Made by a program: the position numbers and the translations under genes. From NCBI GenBank assembly GCA_947034895.1, contig OX344762.1:89150981-89214980 (forward strand): a stretch of 64,000 bases of DNA. Direction: 5' to 3'. Below, one piece after another: positions 1 through 11,485 of this stretch; position 1 is the stretch's first letter, and the number at the start of each line of letters is the position of its first letter. This DNA is from Rhytidiadelphus loreus. Lineage: Eukaryota; Streptophyta; Bryopsida; Hypnales; Hylocomiaceae. Under the pieces are notes generated by a model. That model had not been told where the DNA came from, did no database searches, and worked only from the letters and a program-made list of their open reading frames with translations.

Positions 1-84
1 AAACATCTACCTCAATGATCTCATTCTTAACAACAATTTATCCTTTTAGAAAACATTGATCTCAATATTCTCATACTTATTACA

Positions 85-910
85 ACCTCAAGAGCCCCCT
101 CAAGGGACGCTTGGGATTTTGGTTGGATTTGTGTGACTTCAATTTTTGACATGATTTTTTGAAACTTTTTACAAAGATAGAAAAAACATTAGATTTATGG
201 AAATATAATTTGATTTTAATCAATGCCCATGAGCAATGTTATGCCACTCTATGCCCCCAAAGTAATTTGCCATGCATAAAAACCTACAAAAATTTGAATA
301 TTTGTTTCTCGTAGATTATATTTTTGTCTACATTAAAATCTTTTATTCATTCCATAATGTATTGGATTCATTTTCTAACTCAATTTTCACAATTTTTTCA
401 AAAAAAGGTTTGAAAAGCTTCAATTTATTTGCTAGAACAATCTCACTATTGGAATTAGTATGTTTTAATTCATTTTAGAGTAACTAATGATTTTCTTTTT
501 TCTTTTTTCTAAAACCTATTTCTATTTAATAATATTTAAAGGATGAAAATAAAACAGTTGTTTTGGAATTTATTTTCTAGATTCTCAATAAAATGAATTT
601 CACCATAAAGATCTCTTACCTCAGAATTTGTAGTGCAATATTCTAAAGTTAAGAGGATTCAAAGTCTTATAGTAATCTAATCACGCAAGGTGCTAAAAAG
701 TATGTTTCCTTTCCTTTAAATGCAAATATCTTGCACTCTACAAAGTCAAAGTTTTTGAAATTTCTTCCTCAAATTCTTATGCTAGTCTAGTGCAAGCCCC
801 TATGGTTAGATTTGCAAAAAAAAAACAATTATTAAACTTTTTACTCTTTGTAATAGAAATGATAGTTTTGACTGATTTTTAATGAAGTTAAGACCTGAGG
901 ACTTTAGGGA
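85..910 (-). repeat. Left copy of a head-to-head ~0.9 kb repeat pair
   Basis: Read on the minus strand, this block matches 1150-2064 over most of its length with scattered substitutions and small indels. Matching landmarks include the segment around 150-245 (complement of about 1865-1995) and the segment around 630-830 (complement of about 1255-1445). The inner end near 887-912 carries a CTTTAGGGATTAA motif, close to the CTTTAGGGGTTAA ends of related copies at 10.5 and 16.5 kb. No coding potential is seen. Confidence 0.65.
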
Positions 911-990
911 TTAACAATGAATCAATAGCAAGTGCTGTGTTCTAAAATTAAAGTAGAGATTTCTTAAATGTAATTAGACAAAAGCAATTA

Positions 991-1140
991 CGGTGACATC
1001 TTAAGTTATCATTATATTTCATGAATGGAAATGACTCCCACTTCTACTATTTTTTAAATTAAGTCAAATAAAAACAAGAATGGTGACATCTTAAATTATC
1101 TTTGTCATGTATGAGAAAAAATGACTCCTACCTCTACTAT
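991..1140 (+). repeat. Two-unit tandem repeat, ~90 bp period
   Basis: A ~60 bp unit beginning GGTGACATCTTAA and ending CTACTATT occurs at 991-1050 and again at 1081-1140 with about ten differences. It lies in the spacer between the two head-to-head repeat copies. Confidence 0.7.
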
Positions 1141-1149
1141 TGAATACAT

Positions 1150-2064
1150 TGAGTTCTCTAAAGTTCCAAGGCCTTTTTGTTTTTGGTTAGAAATCACTTA
1201 AAATTGTCATATCTATTGCAAAGAGTATAAAAGCTTAATAATTTTTTCTTTTGTATATTTAAACATAGGATCTTGCACTAGAATGTGTAACAATATGTGG
1301 AATTTTTTTCAAAAACTTTGACTATGTAGAGAGCAAGATATTTGCATTTAAAGTAAAGGAAACATGATTTTTTTGCACCTTCCATTGGTAGAATCTGTCC
1401 TGGAATGCAGAATGACTAGATTATATGACTTTGAATCCTCTCAACTTAAAATTTTTTAAGTTACAGAATTGAGTTGAGGCTTTGAATTTTATTTTTTCAA
1501 AAACAACTTCATGTTCATTCTTGAAGAAATTGTTAAATAAAAGTAGGTATAAGATAGAAAGCAAAATAGAATCATTAATTGCTTGAAGATGAATTGAAAC
1601 ACAATAATTCCAATTTTGAGATTGTTCTAACAAACAAACTGAAGCTTCTAGAATATTTTTTTGAAAAAATTGTGAAAATTGAGTTCAAAAATGAATCTAA
1701 TGTAATATTATCTTTAGAAGATGCAATGACTACTTGCAAAACAAGAAGCTCCACTAATCCAATAGGAATGAATCAAAGCTTTCCATAGAGACAAAAATAT
1801 AATCTCAAGAAGAAATATCATTTCTTTTAATATTTTATTTTTCAAATCTTATAGTTTTTTCCTACTTAGTGAATTGCTTTTTGAATTTAGGGTGGCATAG
1901 CTTTTGCTTATGGATATTGATTGAAATAAAATCTATATTTCCAAAAGTTAGTGTATTTTCCTATCTTCAAAAAAAGTTTAAAAAAATCATGTCATAAATT
2001 TAGATTGTAGGAACCTACTGCCTAAACCTTCAAGTGTCTCATGAAGGGACATTTGGGACTTTAG
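1150..2064 (+). repeat. Right copy of the head-to-head ~0.9 kb repeat pair
   Basis: This is the inverted partner of 85-910. It is also collinear with 10565-11485: both contain, in order, CTAAAG..CCAAGGCCTTT, a TAGGATCTT block, a GATTGTTCTAACAA block, a TCTATCTTCA..AAAGTTT block and a terminal GGACA motif. Small ORFs inside are AT-rich chance ORFs. It is probably a non-autonomous DNA transposon, judged by shape; no transposase is present. Confidence 0.65.
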
Positions 2065-2294
2065 AGGTTACATAAGATCAGACTTTAAAACCTAGAATAG
2101 TGCAACTAAAATTGCAAATTTTTTGGCAACAATCTCATAAAACCCATGTTAAACATTCAAATTCATAGAATTTTAGCATTAACTCATAAATGACGCTGAG
2201 GTCGAAAAGTGGCCAATAGGTGACTTGATTGTTCATTGTAGAAACAAATAATATTATGCATCTATTGATCCAATAATCCAAGTATTTTGGTAAC

Positions 2295-2402
2295 TACAAC
2301 AAAACTCCAAAGATAAATAGTTACACTTTCATCTTATACAAAAGAATTCTTTGTCACATTGGACACAAAATGTCCAAAGCATTGTTTATTGGTTAAGGGC
2401 TA
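2295..2402 (+). repeat. Diverged relative of the 33 kb MITE
   Basis: About 100 bp here, running up to a GGACACAAAATGTCC palindrome and a following TTAAGGG, align by eye with 33118-33222, which ends at GGACGCCAAATGTCC and ATTTAAGGG. The left boundary of this copy is unclear. Confidence 0.5.
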
Positions 2403-3493
2403 ATTCATGAAGATCCTTATTGGGACTTAAGTAGTACACGTAAGTAGTGAGGTGATGAATTATGGTACATTTATCATCCTTGAATGGTCATATGATCAAC
2501 GTTTTTTCAAAGGTCTTCATTGTCCACTAATCTTGGGAAGCGATAAAGACACCGACAGCATGTGATGATCCTCATGTGGATAATTTTAGAGTATTTTTAA
2601 TTCAACAAATCCAAATTTGAATTAATCTACTGTAGTCTAATTAAATATAACCTATCAATGTTTTCCTACGTTTCTACCAAGCAGTCCCCAAGGTGTGATG
2701 AATCCATAGTCAACGAAAATCCTCGCTCGTTACAATCATGTGCTGAGGTGGATCTGAAAATAAGCAAGTCCAAAACTATGGCGAATACATTGATGATAAT
2801 TAATACGTAAATATAAACACCAAATGACTTAGCAGCGATTGAATCCCTTGAGCGAAGCAATCCTGTCTGCAACTTCAGCACAAGGCACTCAGTTCCTGCG
2901 TCAAAGTGAGTCTTCCATTAAGCTATTACTCCAAGACTCTTCCGCAAGAAAATGCGAGACAGAAGACCATTTAGTGATTGCAATCAAACAAACGGACCAT
3001 TTCGATAACTTTGGAGAACCAAACAAACAAACCAAGGTGCTTCTGGTGGTTGTATGCACAGATATCACATTACTGATAAAAGTATCATCTTCTCAACTGG
3101 TCCAAATAGGCTCCAAACCCCTGAAAAAAGCTTCTCCACTGCACTCTCTAGGCCGTGAAAGTCTAATTCTTTTACGAACTGAGAATTAATTTAGTGACAA
3201 GCAACCAATGAGGTGAACAGAAAACTTTGGCTCGTTACATACCTGGAAAAAGAGCAAAATTTTGGAAAACCCTCGCTCGAACATTACGGGACTAGTACTG
3301 TCACTTAAAATTACACGAGAGCGGCAAGGCCTATGCTTCAGCAAACTGCTGCATTGATTCTCCAGACCTTGTCCACAGCGGCTTGCCACTCTTCATTGAC
3401 CCAACAGGAAAAAGAAAAGGGGAAAAAGAAGACATAAACTACAAGATGAACTGGGCTGTGGGAAGTTGGATGTCGACTGATTTGAAGTGGGGA
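2403..3493. other. Intergenic, 3' flank of the methyltransferase
   Basis: No convincing gene is seen. The part nearest 3493 should contain the 3' UTR of the minus-strand methyltransferase. The ORF at 2839-3189 has no recognisable domain and lacks flanking splice or conservation support. Confidence 0.5.
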
Positions 3494-5853
3494 TCATTCG
3501 AAAGAAGCCCAGCTTTCAACAAGAAGCAAGCGCCGGTAAGGCTTGCCATTGACATCCGCCTTAACATGCCTGGATACCCTCCGCATCTGGTGAAACAGGT
3601 TGAGCTCATCATTAATAAGACCAAAGTTAGCATCTGGATCCCCAATTTGGGAAACCTTGACTTGGGGAAATCCAAGCTCAGGCAGAAGCTCCTCCGGCCA
3701 GTCGCTGTGGAAGTAGAAGTGCGTCTTGAGCTCATGAGCCAAGTGAGTAGAAGATTCATTCATGAAGTCCGCCAGCACCACCGTCTCGTTCATGCAATGG
3801 CCCGAAATGCACGTCAAGGTCTCCTTTGCACGCGCTTCTTGCAGGTAGTACAGGAAGCCTTCTAATATCCACACTGTAGGCAGATGTACCTTGAACCCCG
3901 CGGCCACTAGCCTGTCAAACCAATCGTCCACAGCAATATCCGAGGCCACCCTGTTCAAACTCTTCGCCTCCAGTCGAGGTAGAGACTCCCCTGCTTCCAC
4001 CATCGCCTGCAGAATGGACTCCTTGAGGTGCAAGGCTTTGGCAGAGTCCACTTCGAAGACGGAACAGTCTTTGAGAGACCTCAGTCGGTATGCACGAGCG
4101 TCCATTCCTGCACATCGGTATTATATCATATCACAAATCTAAAACAGCTCCTATACGATTGATTCCATGAATTTTGATTTCCTGAAAGTAAGCAGCACTC
4201 GATCCTAGCCAGTACCCATAATAACCGAGACCTACAGCCGTCCTTATCTCTTAAAGGCCAGGACTTCAGGTTTCAACATGACCAACTGGATTGATTATAC
4301 TGTCAAAAGCGTATCTTAGACAAGATATTTCATATCAACAGAATCGGAAAAGAACATTACACATGAGGCCCAATTTGGGCTCCATCGTCCTTCAAAGACC
4401 AAGGACTTCATGGTTTTAGATGACCAAACTGTGAAAATACTCTGTAATATAATTCAAATGGGGAAATTTGTTAGACCACTAAAATCAGTGAAGAACATTG
4501 CATGTGCTGGTGAGAAGATAAATAAAATTGAACACCAATAAATTCCCATATTACCTACTCAAAACTGCCAAAAAAAACATAAGGCCCAATTCGGGCTCGT
4601 CGGTCCTCTAGGGTTAAACTAACGGTGCTGACACTCAGGTCGAATCTCCAATAAGCACATCAACTTCAACTAGTGTAGTAAGCTGCAAGGGGGGAGAAAC
4701 AGAAGATTAGACACATTTGATAATTCACTCCTATGGGACCAATGAAAACAACTCTTTGAATAAAGCTTGAAAGATGGCTTACTTACCGGCACCCAAAAGG
4801 ACGACTTGGTGAGAATTGTCGGTAGAGACAGAATCAAACCGAGCCAGAGCTTCAGCGAGGCGAGCATCAAACCAGAGTGTGCGCACGGCCATCATGACGC
4901 CCGCGGTCTCTCGGGAGTTCTGGTCCTGATCTCGTCGCACCTTCTCCAGCAATCCTCTGAGCAACACGTCTCCAGCAAAGACTTCGGCCAAAGGGTCGTG
5001 GATCACATGGTTCCACAAGGCTCGCCCTGCCGCTGTCTGGCATGCGCTCCGCTCCAGATAGTCCCGCTCAGGGTCCAGGGAGCTGTGTAACCTCCTCACG
5101 GCCTCAAGCTGGCACTGACTCGTCGCCAAGTTCACGCCCAACCTCCTGTAAAGTCAACGCCCTATATTGTTACTTATACGGACTTATCAACTAGCAACAA
5201 GCCTTGATTCGCAAATGTAGGTGAAATAATTCGTAGTTGAAATAGAAAACATGTCTAGAGTTTGGAATGACATGGTGAATCCTACTGTCTCATTCATACA
5301 TTCGAGGACTTGTTATCCTGCTGGATTCTGAATTGTGTGTTTCAGAGAAAGAAAGGAGAAGCAGCAAACTGTCGTGCTAAGTTGCCTTCCTGTCAAGGCC
5401 TAAGTATTGATGAAAGAGAATGTTAGGGGTTATGGAATATTCTAGTAATCCAAAAGCACTCTAATTACACTACCTCGGGGGAACAAAACGGGCTTCAAAA
5501 TGCACAATGACATATGCTCACAACTTGACATAAAGAAGTTGTCCAATAGATTTGCACACAGCATGAGAGATTCTCGGAATATACAGCGAATGTGCAAATA
5601 GAAAAGGTAAAGTATGATTCCTGTGCAGGATAAGACATACATACCCAGGAGGGCCAGGTGCCACATCGTCGTCGTCAGAGCTGGAGTCAATAGCCGTTGT
5701 GGAATGCTGCTCTTTGCCCATGCTCATGCTGACGAGAAGATCGTGGAGCTTAAAGTTGCAACGCGCAACTGGGTTGAGAATCAAAGACGACCAGGCGAGG
5801 GAGGGAGAGCACATGTGGAGCAAGAAGGCATGGGACGTCGCAACTACCAGCAT
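3494..5853 (-). CDS. SAM-dependent methyltransferase, leucine carboxyl methyltransferase-like family
   Basis: Predicted to transfer a methyl group from S-adenosylmethionine; the substrate is unknown. Exons on the minus strand are 5853-5645, 5145-4787 and 4107-3494, all with GT..AG borders and matching phases, giving 393 residues. The SAM-binding motif GAGMDARAYRL (about residues 188-198) is built across the second intron, which strongly supports the splice. Further family signatures are FEVD, DDWFDRLVAAGF, PTVWILEGFLYYL and a C-terminal LLLVESWASF. These fit the PF04072 family, many of whose members are bacterial. The first start (5853) adds a hydrophobic N-terminus that could be a targeting peptide. 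The in-frame ATG at 5727 gives a 351-residue form followed by an acidic SSSDDDD tract, and the two cannot be told apart here. The gene is convergent with nothing nearby; the glycine-rich RNA-binding protein gene lies upstream on the same strand. Confidence 0.88.
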
Positions 5854-7595
5854 GATAAGGACTCAGTACTCTCCGTTAACCGCAGAGCCAGCACTGTGAC
5901 AAAGCCGTAGCGAGTAGTAGAGCGTCTTGCGCTTCGAATTTCCTACTCTCAGCCATGTACGCTGCAGCAGCAGCAAACTTTTGGGGGACAAGAAGGAACA
6001 ATTGACACTGTACTTACAAATTCGCTTTGGCCTTCGACTTTAATCAAACCTCACGCTCATTCTCTTCTTCTGCCAAGCTTTACTTCACCTGCACAGTGAG
6101 CGTCCAGTAAAACCACCCAACTGGGTGCATCCCTGCTCAGAAAGGGAGGTCTCCGGCTTCAAGTCGGTAAACGAATTCAAGCAGGAGTGAATCCTCAGGG
6201 TTTGGCAATATCCTGTCAATGGAGGCGGTACCAGTTTCCTCGTTGAGTCCCCACTTCTCTTCCATTTGCCAAGAGACAGCGCAAATCCGCTCCGACCCCA
6301 CCCAGTTGCGTTTTTCGGTACCTGCAATATGCAATCAACAGCTCAATTCGAGGAACTCGGGGCTACTTCCACATTCGAACCCTCCAATGCATACAACATT
6401 GATTCAGTACTCTAGCCGCAGCACCTCCCTCATAGACCGCTAACCACTTTCCCTCTCAAGTCTCAACCACACCCAGACGGCCACGACTCCGCAATTCGGC
6501 GTCAAGGCCTATCTCCGAATAGCACCCTTGCAACAAACTCACTCCACTAAAAAAAAATCCATGAAATCTGTACGTCTTCGAGCAAAATCTGCGCAGACAA
6601 TGAAACGATGCCACATTTTTCGTGCCGAAACGCAAGCATGGAACGCACCGTGACACACCGCTTCGAAGCGGCGAGAAACGGCAAGTCGACGACGGATACA
6701 GGAGAAGTACTTGAGAACGAGGAGTGCAGAGGCGCCATGCCTGAGCGAGATTGAGATGTGTGGTAGGACAAATGTGGAGTGGGGTGGTGGCAGTTGGGCC
6801 AGACAGTCCCGGCAGAGCAGATGCGGACGGCAGGGTGGCCACGACGCCACATCACCCGGACAACACTTCCGGCAGAGAACCCCCCCTGGGCCCACTCCCG
6901 TACTCTGAGCTAATACTGCTGGCTCCACCATCGTAGCCAAGTTCTCGCGTTTGCCTTTCCCGGTACTCTCGACGTCCCTAGAGAAAGGAAGGCTTCTTCG
7001 AAGTCACGTTTTATTTCAAACCTATACAGGTCGGAGCAATAGTAACAAACGAAGTAGCTGCTGCAAATATCAAAAAGTAAATATGAAAAGTACAAGAGTA
7101 GTATAGACAGGTTCAAACGAAGCGATTAAAAATGACCTAGGGTAAAAAAAGTTCGCGGGTGAAAAAGATTCAAGACAAGTACACATCCAGACATGCTGCA
7201 TCTTCAACCACTAAGACAAGTTGAAGGTTCAAGACCTCTTCCCTTAAAAGAATGTATGAAAAACACCAGGAAGTGTCACTACTACATCTTCACCTTCTTC
7301 AGGATAGAACCCTGAAAGGAAAAGAGATTCTGACGTCTATCAAAAGGCAGTGTCCATAGTATTCCCACAGCTCGAAGCTGCTGTGCACAGCGCTTGGCAG
7401 AAAATGCCCTGTCAGAGAACGTTATATCAAAAGCCTGTAGAATTGCAAACAAAGACCTTATATTTAAGGGGCTAGGTCTACTCTTGCCTAAGGCCCCGTC
7501 TAACTAACTATCCATCCTCCAGGCGGAATGAAACCAAGACTACATTCCAAGCTAATAGTGCCAAAACTCTTGATAGTCGAGAGTTAGCAAGGTCA
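5854..7595. other. Methyltransferase promoter side and 3' flank of the RNA-binding protein gene
   Basis: Several overlapping ORFs occur between 6085 and 6940, but none shows a known domain or a consistent exon chain. The stretch is comparatively GC-rich from about 6450 to 6900, which inflates chance ORFs. The part from about 7100 to 7595 is likely the 3' UTR of the minus-strand gene that ends at 7596. Confidence 0.4.
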
Positions 7596-9446
7596 TCAGA
7601 AGCTTCCGCCATATCCCCTCTCACCGTCGTCTTGTCTGTTGAATCCTCCACCTGACTGACCGTCGCCATAACCTGAACGGCTGCCGAACCCGCTACCGCC
7701 ACGGGGAGCATCTCTAGACTTGTCAGTGGCGTAGTCAACCCGGATCTGACGTCCAGCTAGGTTCTGCATTGTTCAAGACAGAATTTCAGAAAACTCCTCT
7801 ACACTTCAACTTGCAGAAAAATAGGCACAAAATATTTTAATAATTAAATCACGCATCCGGACGACCATCCCTGACTCCCTGACAACAATTACATGGGATA
7901 ATCGCCGCTTTAACATATTCAAATGAGTGACTTGCAGTCGGTTCCACAACGCCAAATACCCGCATGAACTTTTACAGAGGCTCGAAATAAAACGTACCCG
8001 GCCATCCATCTCCTGAATAGCAACTTCAGCCTCCTCGGGTGATGAGAAGTTCACGAATCCGAAGCCCCTTGACCTTCCGGTGTCTCTGTCAAGGATAATC
8101 TTCGCTGCAATCGCACCACCAAACCACAGTCAGCGCTCACAAAGGCACCATAAAGACAACTACTTGCGAGCCTCCACAGTAACTCATTCCAAGATTTAAC
8201 CCCTACAAGAGTCTGGGTCGGAAGGAGAAATAAATTGTAGCTTTAAAAGACACCAGACAGAAGATTTTCATTTTTGCATCTCTTTTTCCTATTCTTCCAT
8301 CTCTACGAGAACTCTTCGTGAACTGATTAATAAACTTGCACAAAAATCATGAATCATGAAGCAGCGAGTGACCAGGCACATGCCCACAAAAAACATGAAG
8401 CACTCACCAAGCTAGTCACATGGCTGAAGAAAAGACAAAAATTACTATTTCAGCATACTTCAATGTACATTATAACTTTCGTATACGTTTCATACAACTC
8501 CGGCAAAGTGATATTTCAAACGTTCATCATCCACCGACTACATGTTAGCTTCCCTACGGAATAAAGCTTCTGGTCCAGAAACATCTATCCACATACTCTC
8601 AAGTAATTGAGACTGTCCTCCAAACCTAAACCGTAAATTCTGAACAAACCACTGCTCTGAAACCAGAGAGTGAAGGAAACAAGCGCAAATACCTTCCGTC
8701 ACCGTTCCAAAAGAACCGAAAGCATCTTTCAACGTGTTCTCGTCGGTTCCCCAGGCAAGACCTACACACCAAAGCAAAAACATTGGTCACCAATTTCTTT
8801 CAAAAATTTTAAATGGTTACAGTACGAAGCTCTACATCAATGATATAAGCTACACCAAGTGCACGTACACAGAACGAAACTCCAGTTATCTCACACAGTC
8901 AAAGGCGACACGAGTGAGAAAAATAAAAGTCACTCAGAAGCTGTCGCAACTCCTGATCAAACTACACAGATATTGCTCACACCCCAAACTCTAAAGAAAC
9001 GCCATTCTTCACATTCTTCACATAACATTACCCGATCGGAGGCTCATTGATGCACCATTCAGCCTTCGAGTCCAATAAAACAATTGGATTCTAAACCTAA
9101 TTACGACCACATCATTCAAAAATCAAGTCCTTGAATCGAAAGACCACAAGCACATTGCAAACAAGTAACACGAAGCCCTAATCCGAAACCCTAAACGCGC
9201 CAAAAACAATACTTGGCGGCCTAAACCCCTCCAAAGCCAGGGTTTAAGGGCGAAAATCAGAAGAGTCCGCCATACTCCTCCACAATTGAAAGGCTATCCT
9301 GTACCTCCGATGAAAAGCTTGGATCCAGACATGCCGCGCTGCAAAACAAGCAACGCGGGCGCAGCCACCCCGAGGCTGGATTTGATTAGCACGGACTGGG
9401 CCGCATTCTGGCGCAACAAGCCGCCGAGTTTCCCGAAGTAGGCCAT
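7596..9446 (-). CDS. Mitochondrial glycine-rich RNA-binding protein (one RRM)
   Basis: A small RNA-binding protein of the plant mitochondrial GRP group, which acts in organelle RNA processing or as an RNA chaperone. Exons on the minus strand are 9446-9305, 8761-8693, 8104-7998 and 7763-7596; phases agree and give 161 residues. Residues 1-39 begin [14 protein letters not shown], closely resembling the mitochondrial presequence of Arabidopsis GRP2-type proteins. A single RRM follows (about 43-120), with RNP2 KLFIGGLAW and RNP1 RGFGFVNF, interrupted by three introns. The C-terminal tail (about 121-161) is short and rich in Gly, Arg and Asp, ending GERGYGGSF; angiosperm relatives often have longer glycine tails. 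Intron 1 carries AAACCCTAA telo-box-like motifs near 9180-9240. A minus-strand splice donor near 9590 suggests an additional 5' UTR intron, but this is unproven. Confidence 0.92.
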
Positions 9447-10564
9447 GGCGATGGTGTGCAGGGGCTTCCTCCTGCGCTGCTTCGGCCTTCTTGCTATGGA
9501 GCGCAGACACCAACCCTAAACGACGCACACGAAGACCTGATCGTCACGCAACAGAATGGAAAGCTCCAACTCTTAAGCGCCGTCTCTAAGCTTACCTTAC
9601 TTGACGGACCACCATGAAGACGGGCTCGTCCGACTCGGTGACGATGGAAGATCTTGGCCGTTGGATTCGATGGACGGTCGAGATCTCTGGAAAGGAGGGC
9701 TCGCTGACGTTACACACACATGAAATTGTCCTGGCGCAAGTATAGATTCTTGCCTAGAATGAAGATATCCGTTGTGAGAATGTACACCATCTGAACAGCT
9801 GAACAGCAGAGCCTAGGGTTGTTATATGACTCAGTTCTGGCACCAAGAGCATTGTGAATGAAGAGTTTATTTTGGGTATCCATGTTGAGGGGCATGGGTA
9901 GACAAGGCTATCTTTGATGCCTCCTTTTGGAAGTAGATTTTATGATTAAATATTTTGTATATATATTGCGCAATAAATATGAGTTTGAGGACAATCTTTA
10001 AAACAACTAGGCTTGTTGTCATCATCACTATTTCTCTTGAAATGAATGAATCCCAAATTCAATGAAATTGTGTTACATATTGAAATCTTTACATAATATG
10101 ACTCCAGTGTTCACATTTTCATGTAAATCCATACCAAACAACTATGCATAGTCCATTCACGTATGTAACTTTGAACCTAACAAAGACATGTATTTTTAGT
10201 GTCACTTATTCAACTTCAAAAGGCTAAGTGTGAGACCCCAAAATGCACAAACTCTTAAAATTGGCTAGAGGTTCTTTTCGTTACTTTCATGAGAACTTAT
10301 AAATTCATATTTTTATTTTGCATAGTGCTAAAAATAATACATGCTTAAATGCATTGAAATCCTTTTTGATTTACCAATGAATCCAATAAAATAATTTGAT
10401 TTATGAATAATAACTCTATTTGGTTGGTAAAAAGAACAATTTAGGATATGCACATTGTTGTGGTGGTTTTGTGTCCCATTCTTAGATTCATAACTTTAAT
10501 TCCTAAAGAACTAAAGAACCCACTTTGAATTTTTTGAGAACTCAAGCAAGCTCAATTGACTTCT
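9447..10564. other. Upstream region of the RNA-binding protein gene, then AT-rich intergenic DNA
   Basis: The promoter and probable 5' UTR of the minus-strand gene lie immediately right of 9446. From about 9900 the composition becomes AT-rich and no coding or RNA gene is seen. Confidence 0.4.
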
Positions 10565-11485
10565 TAACCCCTAAAGGACAAAGGCCTTTCTTTTGTCAAA
10601 AAAACACTCAAAACTGCCATTTCTACAACAAAGACTTGAAAATTGTTTTTTTCCCCACATCTAACCGTAGGATCTTACACCTTACCAGTATGAGAATGTG
10701 TGGAAAATATTTCAGAATTTTTCACCGTACAAATTGCAAGATATCTAAGTTTAAAGTGAAAAAAACAAGTTTTTCAGCACATTGCGCGACTAGATTATTT
10801 GACTTTGAACATTTTTAACTTAAATTTTTTGCACTACAGAGTTTTGAGCTTTAAATCATTATAGTGGAGAATTGAGTTGAGAGTCTAGGAAGAAAAAAGG
10901 TTTTCAGAAAAACTTAATTTTCATTCTTAAAGAAATTGTAGAATAGAAGTCGATACAAGATTGAATGAAAATCTATTTTATTAATATATCTAAGATAGAA
11001 TTAAAATGCACTAATCCCCACGATGAGATTGTTCTAACAAGCAAACTAAACCATGTAGAGCTTTTTTTTTTTTTAAATTGTCAAAATTGCATTCAGAAAT
11101 GAATCCTACAAGTTATTTTTTCAAGAATATACTCCAATTGCCCGAAAAACAAGATTGTCCATAATTTTCTCATAAAAAATCCAAATGAAATGAATCAAAG
11201 CTTTCCAGATAGACAAAAATATAATCTATGAGGAAAAAACATTTTAAAAAAAAATTCAAATTTTTGCAAATTTTTTTGCTGCCCGGTCTCCCTTGTTTTG
11301 AGCTACATGGGCATAACTTTTGTTCCCAGGCACCGTTTGGAAAAAAAATTATATTCTCACAAAGGTAATCAGTTTTTCTATCTTCAGAAAAAGTTTGAAA
11401 AAATCATCAGAAAAATTCAGCCCGTAGGTACCTGCCCGAAATCCATTTATCCCCCGAAAGGACACTCGGTCCTTTCGGGGTTAAC
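10565..11485 (+). repeat. ~0.9 kb repeat with TTAACCCC-type inverted ends
   Basis: The left end reads CTTAACCCCTAAAGGAC. The complement of the right end reads GTTAACCCCGAAAGGACC, giving terminal inverted repeats of about 15 bp. The interior is collinear with 1150-2064. The right end also holds a hairpin with a perfect 12 bp stem. No transposase is encoded, so it looks like a non-autonomous, MITE-like element. Confidence 0.6.
11452..11480. repeat. Perfect 12 bp-stem hairpin at a repeat terminus
   Basis: CCCCGAAAGGAC at 11452-11463 pairs with GTCCTTTCGGGG at 11469-11480 around a 5-base ACTCG loop. It forms the right end of the 10.5 kb element. Confidence 0.85.

Noticed and set aside
2839..3189. 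116-codon plus-strand ORF
   Set aside because: No domain, and it lies on the opposite strand in the expected 3' flank of the methyltransferase.
3383..3865. 160-codon plus-strand ORF
   Set aside because: Antisense shadow of methyltransferase exon 3.
6340..6440. GGTTCGAAT-like box suggesting a tRNA on the minus strand
   Set aside because: No A box, acceptor stem or anticodon arm could be fitted around it.
6456..6940. Overlapping ORFs on both strands with Cys- and Arg-rich products
   Set aside because: Several frames are open at once in a GC-rich patch, with no shared domain, no splice-supported chain and no resemblance to a known protein; the Cys pattern is not a RING or zinc finger.
9244..9528. 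94-codon minus-strand ORF over the first exon of the RNA-binding protein
   Set aside because: Out of frame with the true start; the frame beginning at 9446 yields the mitochondrial presequence and splices into the RRM.
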